Assembly: GCF_002207865.1 (NCBI RefSeq) | Contig: NZ_BDQM01000029.1 | Span: forward strand, 1-45,322 | Source of the DNA: Colwellia marinimaniae | GTDB taxonomy: Bacteria > Pseudomonadota > Gammaproteobacteria > Enterobacterales > Alteromonadaceae | Reading direction: 5' to 3' | Length of the DNA: 45,322 bases | Shown here: piece by piece, positions 18,247 to 26,420 of the stretch | Position numbering within the stretch: the first letter of the stretch is position 1 | How the letters are laid out: every line of letters begins with the position of its first letter | The notes under the pieces: generated by a model | Databases searched by the model: none | Seen by the model: the letters and a program-made list of their open reading frames with translations, nothing else | What the model was told of the DNA's origin: nothing | Translations under genes and position numbers: made by a program

Positions 18247-19464
18247 ATGGCACGTGCAATAATTTTGGTTATTGATAGTTTTGGCATTGGTTATTCTCCT
18301 GATGCCGTTGATTTTGGTGATGTTGGTGCAAATACTTTAGCTAATTTAGCGCGTGCATATTTTGATGCAACAGGTAAAAAGATTGCCTTACCCAATTTAT
18401 CTGCACTGGGGTTAATAAAAGCCTGTCAGCAGGCATCTAATCAGGACTTCCCTTATGAAGGCGGAGCGCCAAGTAAAGGTGCCTATGGCTTTGCAGAGGA
18501 AATTAGCACAGGTAAAGATACTCCGAGTGGTCACTGGGAAATGGCAGGCGTACCTGTGCTTTTTGACTGGGGCTACTTTACCGATAAAGAAAATAGCTTT
18601 CCAAAATCATTGACCGACAGTATTCATCAAGCCACGGGTTTTACTGGTATGTTAGGTAATTGCCATGCCTCGGGTACTGAAATACTTAAACGTTTGGGAG
18701 ATGAGCATATCAAAACGGGTTTACCTATTTGTTATACCTCGGCAGATAGTGTTTTTCAAGTTGCGGCTCATGAAGAGCATTTTGGTTTAGATAACCTTTA
18801 TAAATATTGTGAAACGGTACGTGAATTACTCGGTGACTTGAATATAGGACGCGTTATCGCTAGACCCTTTATTGGGGATAATGCGGACAACTTCGCTAGA
18901 ACAGGTAACAGAAGAGATTACTCGGTGTTACCGCCAGCACCTACCGTACTAGATAAAATATCTCAGGCCGGTACCCATGTGATTGGTGTGGGTAAAATTG
19001 CCGATATCTTTGCCCATCAAGGAATTGATGAAAAAACCAAAGCGACTGGTTTGCATGCGCTTTTTGACGCCACCCTTGCTCATATCAATACTGCTCAAGA
19101 TAATTCACTTATTTTTACTAACTTGGTTAACTTCGATCAAGACTTTGGTCACCGACGTGATGCCATCGGTTATGCAAGAGAGCTTGAAGCACTTGATGTG
19201 CGTCTGCCTGAAATGTTTCAGGCGATGTCTGCTGATGATATCTTATTCTTAACCGCCGATCACGGCTGTGACCCAACATGGCCAGGCACTGAGCATACTA
19301 GAGAATATGTACCGATTATCGCTTACCATCAACAGGTCGGATCTGTTAATATAGGTAACCGAAAAACCTTTGCTGACTTGGGGCAAACCATTGCGGAACT
19401 ATTTAAGGTTGAGCCAATGGATTATGGCACTAGCTTTTTGTCAAAGCTTAATTTCAAAGGTTAA
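18247..19464 (+). CDS. deoB: Phosphopentomutase
   Basis: Moves phosphate between C1 and C5 of ribose and deoxyribose, feeding DeoC from DeoA/DeoD products. 405 residues (E. coli 407), alkaline-phosphatase superfamily. The N-terminal metal site is [23 protein letters not shown] has the phosphorylated Thr region, and the C-terminal metal ligands are in [11 protein letters not shown] and [18 protein letters not shown]. An AGGAAA ribosome site is present. A second TonB receptor follows after 91 bases on the same strand without an intervening terminator, so a deoB-receptor transcript is possible. Confidence 0.97.
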   Translation: MARAIILVIDSFGIGYSPDAVDFGDVGANTLANLARAYFDATGKKIALPNLSALGLIKACQQASNQDFPYEGGAPSKGAYGFAEEISTGKDTPSGHWEMAGVPVLFDWGYFTDKENSFPKSLTDSIHQATGFTGMLGNCHASGTEILKRLGDEHIKTGLPICYTSADSVFQVAAHEEHFGLDNLYKYCETVRELLGDLNIGRVIARPFIGDNADNFARTGNRRDYSVLPPAPTVLDKISQAGTHVIGVGKIADIFAHQGIDEKTKATGLHALFDATLAHINTAQDNSLIFTNLVNFDQDFGHRRDAIGYARELEALDVRLPEMFQAMSADDILFLTADHGCDPTWPGTEHTREYVPIIAYHQQVGSVNIGNRKTFADLGQTIAELFKVEPMDYGTSFLSKLNFKG

Positions 19465-19555
19465 TTGTAAAACTGAAACTATACTAGTAGTGATTTTAGA
19501 ATCGCCGTTCAGAGCGAGCTATCACTAATTTGATTTATATCTGGGGAATAAACAC

Positions 19556-21862
19556 ATGTACTCTTTTAAGAAAAAATCGCTATCGCTATGCATTAGCGCA
19601 GCAATCCTCGCCACCGGTGGCGGAGTTACTTCAATAGTGCAAGCTGAAGAAGCGGGTAAACTTAAACTTGAAGTGATTGAAGTTACTGCCCGTAAACGAG
19701 TGGAAAATGTGCAAGAAGTGCCTGTTTCTGTGTCAGCATTACAAGGTGAAAACCTTGATGCCTATAGTTCTGCAGGTATGGATATTCGCTTTATGAGCGC
19801 TCGTATTCCAAGTCTTGCCGTTGAATCTTCATATGGTCGAAGTTTCCCTCGCTTTTATATCCGTGGTTTAGGTAATACCGATTTTGATTTAAATGCCTCA
19901 CAGCCTGTTTCTTATATTGTTGATGATATAGTGCAAGAAAACCCAATTTTAAAGGGTTTTCCTGTTTTTGATGTTGAACGAGTAGAAGTACTTCGAGGCC
20001 CACAAGGAACCTTGTTTGGTCGTAATACCCCTGCTGGTTTGGTTAAGTTTGACTCAATGAAACCATCACAGTCTTTTGATGGTTATGCTGCTGTTTCCTA
20101 TGGTTCTCGTGGCGCAATTAATTCATCTGCTGCGATTGGTGGTGGTTTGACTGATAACTTATCCATTCGCGTTTCAGCTTTACATCAATCAAAAGATGAT
20201 TATATTGATAATCGCGCGGTTGGCTTTGAACAAACTGATCAGTTAGGTGGCTATGAGGATAATGCAGCCCGTATTCAATTTTTATATGAAGGCAATTCTT
20301 TCAGTGCCTTATTTAATTATCACTTTAGAGATCTAGATGGTTCACCTATTACTTTTCATCCAAATATTGCGACGCTAGGCACTAATAATATTCGCCCTGA
20401 TTTTGCAGCAGATGTCGTTTATCAAGATGCGGGTCAGTTTGCTACTCAACAAGTGAGTACCCAAGGTAGTAGTTTAAAACTTGAATGGGAAATTGAAGAT
20501 TACACGCTTACCTCGATAACGGCTTGGGAGAGTGCTGAAATATACTCTAGAGCTGATGTTGATGGCGGTTATAATGGTTTTCCTCCTGCCGGTGATGCTA
20601 ATGCCGTATGGTGGGGTGCCCAAACAGCGGATGAAATCCCTGATCATCACCAATACACGCAAGAGCTGAGATTAGCTTCAAATTTTGTTGGTCAGTTAAA
20701 CTATCAAGTTGGTCTTTTCTACTTTTACGAAGATTTAACCATTAATACTTTTGATTTTTATACTCGTGATGCTAACTCAACACCATCCGATCCGGCCCAT
20801 GGTGCGCAGAATGGTGAATCAACGCAATACCAAGAAACAACCGCATGGGCTGTTTTTGGCTCTGTTGATTATGATTTTACCGATGACTTCTCCTTAACGG
20901 TAGGTCTTCGCTATTCTGACGATGAAAAAGACTTTACTGCGGAACTGTTAGACCATCCATTCATTCCAGGTGCTGATGGTGGTAATTACTCTAAGTCGGT
21001 AAATCCAAGTGATAGTCACGTAAGTTGGGATATTAGTGGTGTTTATAAAATTAACCAAGATGTTAATTGGTATGCCCGAGTAGCAAACAGTTTTAGAGCA
21101 CCGAGTATTCAAGGTCGTGTACTTTATGATCAAAATGTTAGTGTTGCTGATTCTGAAACCATTACCTCGTATGAAACAGGTATTAAGTCTGATATTTTAG
21201 ACGGCAGAGGTCGAATTAATGCCTCAGTCTATTATTTTAATATGAATAATCAGCAATTAACTGCCGTCGGTGGTACTTCAAATTCCAATACACTATTAAA
21301 TGCAGACAGCACCAAGGGTTATGGTATTGAGCTTGATTCTGAGTGGATTTTAACGGATAACATTATTGCTACTTTTAATCTCAGTTATAACAAAACTGAA
21401 ATTGATGATAAAGGTCTTGCTGTTGCCGTTTGTGGCTCTGGCACCTGTACTGTAACCGATGCTACCTTCCAAATTCCTGGTAGTCGTGGCCCTGTTACCA
21501 TGGCGTATATTGATGGTAATAGCTTACCTAACGCGCCTGAGTGGATATCAAACTTAACCTTAAGTTATGTAAAAGAAGTTGGTGAGGGTGAGTTCTTTGC
21601 TCATACTGATTTAACTTACCGTGGTAAAGTTGATTTCTTTTTATATCGAGCAAAAGAGTTTGAAGGCGAAGCCCTAGTAGAAATTGGCGCTCGTACTGGT
21701 TATAACTGGATTATGGGAGATAATGAGTATGAAGTGTCTGCTTTTGTTCGTAATCTTACCGATGAGCAAGTCATTATTGGTGGTGTTGATTTTAATAACA
21801 ACTCAGGCATGGTGAATGAAGAGCGTTTTGTTGGCGCCGCGTTTAAAGTGTCTTTCTTCTAA
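19556..21862 (+). CDS. TonB-dependent outer-membrane receptor
   Basis: 768 residues. A signal peptide ends near VQA|EE (about 31). A TonB-box-like start VIEVTARKR follows, then the plug with FYIRGLGN and VERVEVLRGPQGTLFGRNTPAG, typical of the FepA/CirA-like class, and the barrel ends in FVGAAFKVSFF with a terminal Phe. A loop contains two Cys in CGSGTC near 625, perhaps an external disulphide. It lacks the regulatory domain of the receptor at 9316, so the two differ in type. Because it follows deoB and stands before the deoD/add genes, nucleoside or nucleotide uptake is the likeliest role (inference). GGGGA lies 8 bases before the ATG. Confidence 0.9.
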   Translation: MYSFKKKSLSLCISAAILATGGGVTSIVQAEEAGKLKLEVIEVTARKRVENVQEVPVSVSALQGENLDAYSSAGMDIRFMSARIPSLAVESSYGRSFPRFYIRGLGNTDFDLNASQPVSYIVDDIVQENPILKGFPVFDVERVEVLRGPQGTLFGRNTPAGLVKFDSMKPSQSFDGYAAVSYGSRGAINSSAAIGGGLTDNLSIRVSALHQSKDDYIDNRAVGFEQTDQLGGYEDNAARIQFLYEGNSFSALFNYHFRDLDGSPITFHPNIATLGTNNIRPDFAADVVYQDAGQFATQQVSTQGSSLKLEWEIEDYTLTSITAWESAEIYSRADVDGGYNGFPPAGDANAVWWGAQTADEIPDHHQYTQELRLASNFVGQLNYQVGLFYFYEDLTINTFDFYTRDANSTPSDPAHGAQNGESTQYQETTAWAVFGSVDYDFTDDFSLTVGLRYSDDEKDFTAELLDHPFIPGADGGNYSKSVNPSDSHVSWDISGVYKINQDVNWYARVANSFRAPSIQGRVLYDQNVSVADSETITSYETGIKSDILDGRGRINASVYYFNMNNQQLTAVGGTSNSNTLLNADSTKGYGIELDSEWILTDNIIATFNLSYNKTEIDDKGLAVAVCGSGTCTVTDATFQIPGSRGPVTMAYIDGNSLPNAPEWISNLTLSYVKEVGEGEFFAHTDLTYRGKVDFFLYRAKEFEGEALVEIGARTGYNWIMGDNEYEVSAFVRNLTDEQVIIGGVDFNNNSGMVNEERFVGAAFKVSFF

Positions 21863-21910
21863 AACACTTCATTGATAAATAAAATCTTTATCTGATTTTT
21901 AATGAAATAA

Positions 21911-21941
21911 AAAGGGTTAGCAAAATGCTAACCCTTTTTTT
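21911..21941 (+). terminator. Bidirectional terminator between the second receptor and deoD
   Basis: AAAGGGTTAGCA (21911-21922) and TGCTAACCCTTT (21926-21937) form a perfect 12-bp stem with a 3-base loop, T-run to 21941. The A-run on the left makes it usable for the leftward deoD transcript too. Confidence 0.88.
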
Positions 21942-22012
21942 GTCAAAACCGATTGGCTAGACTGTATACCGTTGAGCATAAAGAAGTAAGTACTTGCTTA
22001 AACTGCTTGCTC

Positions 22013-22717
22013 TTACAGTATGCTCTCTAGGGTAAGCTCCATCATATCTTTGAACGTGGTTTGTCGCTCTTCAGCCGTGGTTTGTTCACCGGTTTTAATA
22101 TGATCACTGACCGTTAACACAGTCAATGCTTTTTTACCGTATTCAGCAGCAACACCATAAAGGCCAGCAGCTTCCATTTCCACCGCTAAAACACCGTATT
22201 TTTCCAAGGTGGTAAACATTTCTGGCTGCGGAGTATAAAATAAGTCAGCAGTGAATATATTACCAACATGCACAGCTTTACCTAGCCTTTCCGCGGTATC
22301 AACGACACTTTTTAATAAAGAAAAATCTGCACACGCAGCAAAATCAATATTATTAATTCTTTGTCTGTTTACGTTTGAATCAGTGCTAGCAGCCATACCA
22401 ATGACTATGTCACGAATCTTGATATCATCACGGATGGCGCCACAAGAGCCAATGCGAATGATTTTTTCCACACCATAATCTTTATAAAGCTCAGTGGCAT
22501 AAATAGATATACTTGGTATACCCATGCCTGAGCCCATAACCGAAATACGTTTACCTTTATAAGTACCAGTATAACCAAACATGTTGCGTACTTGAGTGAC
22601 ACACTTAACATCGTCTAGAAAATTTTCGGCAATAAATTTGGCTCTAAGTGGATCGCCTGGCATTAATACTGTTTCGGCGAAATCACCTGCTTGAGCTTCA
22701 ATATGAGGGGTTGGCAT
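22013..22717 (-). CDS. deoD: Purine nucleoside phosphorylase, DeoD type
   Basis: Splits purine nucleosides and deoxynucleosides with phosphate, giving the base and (deoxy)ribose-1-phosphate for DeoB. 234 residues, hexameric type. Typical features are [15 protein letters not shown] at the start, [11 protein letters not shown] (phosphate site, 20-30), [27 protein letters not shown] near 178-188 (ribose/base contacts) and the catalytic Asp in TVSDH near 204. It is transcribed away from deoB and the receptor, towards the terminator at 21911. No RutR-type palindrome was found before it, so it may be controlled differently. Confidence 0.97.
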   Translation of the reverse strand: MPTPHIEAQAGDFAETVLMPGDPLRAKFIAENFLDDVKCVTQVRNMFGYTGTYKGKRISVMGSGMGIPSISIYATELYKDYGVEKIIRIGSCGAIRDDIKIRDIVIGMAASTDSNVNRQRINNIDFAACADFSLLKSVVDTAERLGKAVHVGNIFTADLFYTPQPEMFTTLEKYGVLAVEMEAAGLYGVAAEYGKKALTVLTVSDHIKTGEQTTAEERQTTFKDMMELTLESIL

Positions 22718-23118
22718 AAGAGTTATCCTTTAATATGTAAGTATAATAACTCAGTAAGTTTCTAGCCAGAATAGAATCATTCATGCTGCTATCAAGGGTT
22801 TTTTACTGATAAAATTGCTGTTCATTTACTTTTTTACGGATTGAATGCGATGATAAAGTGCATATTTATCAATAAAAAAGTACAGTTAATCATAATGCTA
22901 AGTGAATTCTTGATCAAGTAATACCAATGTCACTAAGGTATTGCCCACTTGTGCGGGTTAAAATAGCCCAAGACTGCCTTGCTCTCAATCCCAATAGCCC
23001 GCTATTGGTCAATCGAGCGCCTTGTGCTGAAATGTTTTTCCTGAGCACAACAAGATCACAAACTTAATGAAAAGGTTTAACCATATTATTTTAGTCTGAC
23101 TTTAGTATTACTTCAGTA
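22718..23118. repeat. 401-base spacer with a probable intergenic repeat element
   Basis: No coding region. The part 22920-23060 has a perfect CCAATAGC/GCTATTGG stem with a 2-base loop (22991-23008), the word GCGCCTTG (23020 area) and outer TGCTGA.../...CTGAGCA-type arms. GCGCCTTG beside a stem also occurs in the spacer at 35687-35740, which suggests a dispersed repeat family of this genome. The deoD promoter must be in the first 150 bases. Confidence 0.4.
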
Positions 23119-24126
23119 CTATTTTAGTGAGCTTTGCTTAATATTGAGCAGCGTCTGCTTTTCTGATGTAGACAAAAAGCTCATTTGTACAGCATTGTGT
23201 TGTAGTTGATTAATTTGCTCAGTATTCAAGCCAAGTACGTTACGCGCGAGTTCAAATTCACCAGCAAGCTCTATATTTTCAACCGCAGGGTCATCGGTAT
23301 TTAAACAAACCATCAGGTCGTTTGCTAAAAATGTTTTTACTGGATGTGCCGATAGGTCCTTAATGGTACCTGTTTGGTAATTAGAGGTAAGACAAGACTC
23401 AATACTAATTTGATGATCGCGCATATAATCCATTAGTTTTTGATCTTTAGCGCAAGCGACACCATGACCGATACGTGTTGCGCCTAACTTTTCAATGGCA
23501 TGCCATACACTTTCTGGACCTGCAGCTTCTCCCGCATGTACGCTAACATTCAAGCCAGCATCTCTTACTTGGTTAAAGTGGCTTTCAAAAAGGCTTCCTG
23601 GAAAGTTATATTCATCACCGGCTAAGTCCACCGCAACTAAGTTGTCTTTATAGGCGAGTAGGGCGTTAAGTTCACTTTGACAATGTTCGACCCCAAAAGT
23701 ACGGCTTAAGATACCGATTAAATTAATTTGAGTGGCAAATTTATTTCTGCCCTGATTCACGCCTTCAATAATCGCTTCAACCACACCCTCTATTGGCAGG
23801 TTGTGAGTCATGGCGATGTAATAAGGTGAAAACCTTAATTCAGCATAATCAATGTTAGCGTGGTAAACATCTTCGACATTCTCAAAACCGATACGCACTA
23901 CATCATCAAGGGATTTTAACACCCCAACACCCCAATCAAGCTTTTTCAAAAAGGCAAGCAAGTCGGCTTCACTATCGGTAATTTGCACGTGAGGGATAAA
24001 TGCGTCTAAGTTGTCAGTAGGCAATTTTATCTTGTTTTTTTGTGCCAGTTGCCAAATGGTTGCTGGGCGAATATTGCCATCTAAGTGTCGATGTAAATCA
24101 AGGAGGGGAAGTTGGTTGTTATGCAT
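23119..24126 (-). CDS. add: Adenosine deaminase
   Basis: Converts adenosine and deoxyadenosine to inosine forms, which DeoD can then split. 335 residues (E. coli 333). Amidohydrolase-fold metal enzyme: zinc ligands in DLHRHLDGN (H12 and H14), HAGEAAGPESVW (catalytic Glu in the HAGE motif), the catalytic His in RIGHGVAC, and the Asp pair in LNTDDPAV. The start beginning MHNNQLPLLDLHRH fits the family with a short N terminus. Leftward like deoD, with a 400-base spacer between them. Confidence 0.96.
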   Translation of the reverse strand: MHNNQLPLLDLHRHLDGNIRPATIWQLAQKNKIKLPTDNLDAFIPHVQITDSEADLLAFLKKLDWGVGVLKSLDDVVRIGFENVEDVYHANIDYAELRFSPYYIAMTHNLPIEGVVEAIIEGVNQGRNKFATQINLIGILSRTFGVEHCQSELNALLAYKDNLVAVDLAGDEYNFPGSLFESHFNQVRDAGLNVSVHAGEAAGPESVWHAIEKLGATRIGHGVACAKDQKLMDYMRDHQISIESCLTSNYQTGTIKDLSAHPVKTFLANDLMVCLNTDDPAVENIELAGEFELARNVLGLNTEQINQLQHNAVQMSFLSTSEKQTLLNIKQSSLK

Positions 24127-24235
24127 GATAAAGGTCCTAGCAGTGCAATCTTAGTGGGTAAAGTTATTAACATAAATGATAAATATTACCAACTAATGGT
24201 TATTAATTATAGCGTCCATTTATTTATGAGACCTT

Positions 24236-25174
24236 CTATGTGGACATTTTTAGTTGTAATTTTACCGAAATAGGGCAGTGGTCGCTTAAGTTGCGTGATA
24301 ACTCTTTACTGTATTTACCTTTGAAAACGAGTTGTTCGAATGAAGCATCAACATATAACTTTTTGGCTTTTGGGTTAAAAAGAATATGATCTATATAGTC
24401 TTTATAATAACCGCCCCAACAGTCTGAGTTAACTGTTGTTGTTGGTGTCCAAAGTGCGGCTTGTCCGTCACCATTTAAGGCTTGCCATAAGCCTTTCTTC
24501 TCAGAGTATTGCAAAGCAATATCTTGAGAAAAACGGCGATTAAAATCACCTAATACAATATAAGCAGAGTCCTGTGCGGCATGTAAATTAATCCATTGCT
24601 CTAACGGTTTTATTTGTCTACTGAGTTTATCACAGGCCTCTTTACGCCTTATTTCTTTATCAGAGGAATTAGGCATGGCATCAATACTGTTATTATCTAA
24701 GGGAGCAGCAAAACAACCTGACTTTAGATGTACTGCCAGTAAATGTAAGGTTTTACCGTTTTTTGTTAAGGTAACATCCATGCCATGGCGTACTTTACCA
24801 ATATCTAGGGCCTTATACTCCTTGGCTTTAACAGTAAAACCCCGTGATTTTTTGACTGCTACACCAACACGCTGCACCCAATCTTTAGTGGAAAAATAAT
24901 AATCATAACCATCGCCAAAAACTTTTCGGGCCCAGTACTCGCTTTCAACTTCTTGTAGCGCAATAACATCAGCATCTAGTTGCTTGGCATAATGTGCTAA
25001 TTGCTGGTAATCAGCTTCACTACGTTGGTTATACTCATGAGAGCCTAACCAAGCAATGTTCCAAGAGGCAATTTTGATCTCCTCGGCTTGAGTGCTAACA
25101 CTGAAAAATAGCGTAAATATCAGTGCCAGTGTATTAAGGTGGAATTTTTCATCAAGTCTCTCTTTCCTAACCAT
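24236..25174 (-). CDS. Secreted endonuclease/exonuclease/phosphatase-family protein, probable frameshift at its start
   Basis: Body with DNase-I-like motifs: IKIASWNIAWLG, VIALQEVES (metal Glu), LHLLAVHLKSGC, YIVLGDFNRRF, and the final LSDHCPISVKL with Asp-His. The ORF start at 25174 has no ribosome site and gives an odd charged leader before the hydrophobic export signal. A strong AGGAAAGAGAG site lies instead just before an ATG at 25152-25150, which is one base out of frame. With one more A in the following A5 tract that ATG would give MKKFHLNTLALIFTLFFSVS, an ideal signal peptide. A single-base deletion in the tract, real or a sequence error, or phase variation, explains this best. It is related in fold, not close in sequence, to the protein at 6713. 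A weak RutR-like site lies just upstream. Confidence 0.85.
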   Translation of the reverse strand: MVRKERLDEKFHLNTLALIFTLFFSVSTQAEEIKIASWNIAWLGSHEYNQRSEADYQQLAHYAKQLDADVIALQEVESEYWARKVFGDGYDYYFSTKDWVQRVGVAVKKSRGFTVKAKEYKALDIGKVRHGMDVTLTKNGKTLHLLAVHLKSGCFAAPLDNNSIDAMPNSSDKEIRRKEACDKLSRQIKPLEQWINLHAAQDSAYIVLGDFNRRFSQDIALQYSEKKGLWQALNGDGQAALWTPTTTVNSDCWGGYYKDYIDHILFNPKAKKLYVDASFEQLVFKGKYSKELSRNLSDHCPISVKLQLKMST

Positions 25175-25182
25175 TCGGTCAG
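25167..25182 (-). promoter_or_regulatory. Weak candidate RutR-type operator before the second secreted nuclease
   Basis: ctaaccattcggtcag matches 10 of 14 positions of TTGACCAnnTGGTCAA. It is placed just upstream of the AGGAAAGAGAG site; TATAAC on the minus strand (25216-25211) could be the -10, putting this site downstream of the transcript start. If the ORF really began at 25174 the site would overlap the coding start. Confidence 0.4.
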
Positions 25183-25253
25183 GTATTGTTTGGTGTGCAA
25201 CATTACACTAGTTATACATTAACAAACAGGCAAATATTCTTGCAAAAGCTGGA

Positions 25254-26246
25254 TTAGTTGAGGCAACCAATATTTGGTAGGGTTGGATTAATCAGAGCCG
25301 TTACCGTAAAAGGCTGTTCAGGCGATTCTTTATTAAAGCTAACCTTTGTTGCATCAAGGTAGCGAAAGTCCCCAGCAGCATTTAAATGCCAAAGATTATG
25401 GTCTAATTTTTCAAAGCAAAACTCCCCGGTATCACCATGGGCAATTAATACTGGTTTATTTATTCTTTTGGCTAACTGTTTAAATGCTTGTCGATACATA
25501 GCAAAAGCATCACATGTTTTTAATGATGAACTGTCACAAGTGTTACTTTGCAATATCTTTTGTTGATATATATCAGCTTGAAAGCCGATGATTAAGGCAT
25601 CAAATTCTTTGGTTTTATCTGCAATATTTTCTAGCCAAGCTAGGTTGGCTTTGTCTCGATGATCAGCTTTTTTAAGGGCATCTTCTCGTTTAGATTTATC
25701 GATATGAATTCGACCATTACTGGTACCCACTAGGTGTAAGGTGCTTATTGCTAGGCGTTCATTGATCCATAATTTATTTTCTATTTGTACAGGTTGCGAC
25801 GTTAATGAGGTTAAGTTTTTGTCTAATAGCGGTGGCGTCTTAAACATTAAGGTAATTAAAAAATCGAGCCGTTCTAACTCATTAAAACTGTACCGTAATG
25901 ACGAGCGATCACAATCAGTCCAATCATTGTCGCCAGGCGTGTAAATAACTCTGCCGAGATAGATTTGTGCTAACAGTGCTTTATGCTCTTTTAATAAGGT
26001 GTCAGTGCATGACTTGCCACCACTTTTAAAATCGCCAAGGTGCATAACGACACTGGGGCTTATTTCATTGATCAGACGATATAATATGCCATCAGGCCCT
26101 TGTAACATCAGTTTCTCTTTATCGCTGTAGGGCATGTCAGCTAAGATAACCACTGTTTGAGCCGATAATGCTGTACTGGCGGTAGTGAAAAATAAAAAGG
26201 CAAACAAACAAGCTCTTTTTTGCCATAAATTAAGACTGAAAAGCAT
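25254..26246 (-). CDS. Secreted calcineurin-like metallophosphoesterase
   Basis: About 330 residues from the preferred ATG at 26246. The export signal is LFSLNLWQKRACLFAFLFF...STALSA, then VVILADMPYSD, VMHLGDFKSGG and YTPGDNDWTDC, which are the GD-x and GDND metal motifs of the calcineurin-like phosphoesterases. IAHGDTGEFCFE near the end fits a further His-containing metal motif. A frame open to a TTG at 26309 exists, but a -10 TATAAA (26321-26316) would start the RNA at about 26309, whereas the ATG at 26246 has an AGGG site 6 bases away. It may remove phosphate from nucleotides outside the cytoplasm before uptake (inference). Transcribed divergently from the dioxygenase, with a RutR-type operator in its promoter. 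Confidence 0.8.
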   Translation of the reverse strand: MLFSLNLWQKRACLFAFLFFTTASTALSAQTVVILADMPYSDKEKLMLQGPDGILYRLINEISPSVVMHLGDFKSGGKSCTDTLLKEHKALLAQIYLGRVIYTPGDNDWTDCDRSSLRYSFNELERLDFLITLMFKTPPLLDKNLTSLTSQPVQIENKLWINERLAISTLHLVGTSNGRIHIDKSKREDALKKADHRDKANLAWLENIADKTKEFDALIIGFQADIYQQKILQSNTCDSSSLKTCDAFAMYRQAFKQLAKRINKPVLIAHGDTGEFCFEKLDHNLWHLNAAGDFRYLDATKVSFNKESPEQPFTVTALINPTLPNIGCLN

Positions 26247-26327
26247 CAGTAGCCCTATCAATATAAAAATAATAAAAGTTAAGCTAGCGAATGGCGGTAA
26301 TTTTTGCAAGTTTACTTTATATTTTAA

Positions 26328-26343
26328 ATGACCATGTGGTCAG
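26328..26343. promoter_or_regulatory. RutR-type operator in the phosphoesterase/dioxygenase divergent spacer
   Basis: ATGACCATGTGGTCAG matches 12 of 14 positions of the RutR consensus. On the minus strand CTGACC (26343-26338) is a -35 with TATAAA (26321-26316) at 16 bases, so the operator covers the phosphoesterase promoter. On the plus strand a separate TTGAAC (26362-26367) and TAAAAT (26384-26389), 16 apart, could drive the dioxygenase. Confidence 0.75.
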
Positions 26344-26420
26344 CTTTTTAGCTTGTCGCTGTTGAACAAAAGCGATAAAAGAGTAAAATATCTTCATTAT
26401 GTTTAAAAAGAGATTAAATT

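Noticed and set aside
23003..23012. TGGTCAA half site before deoD/add
   Set aside because: No left half at the required distance; it is part of the repeat stem.
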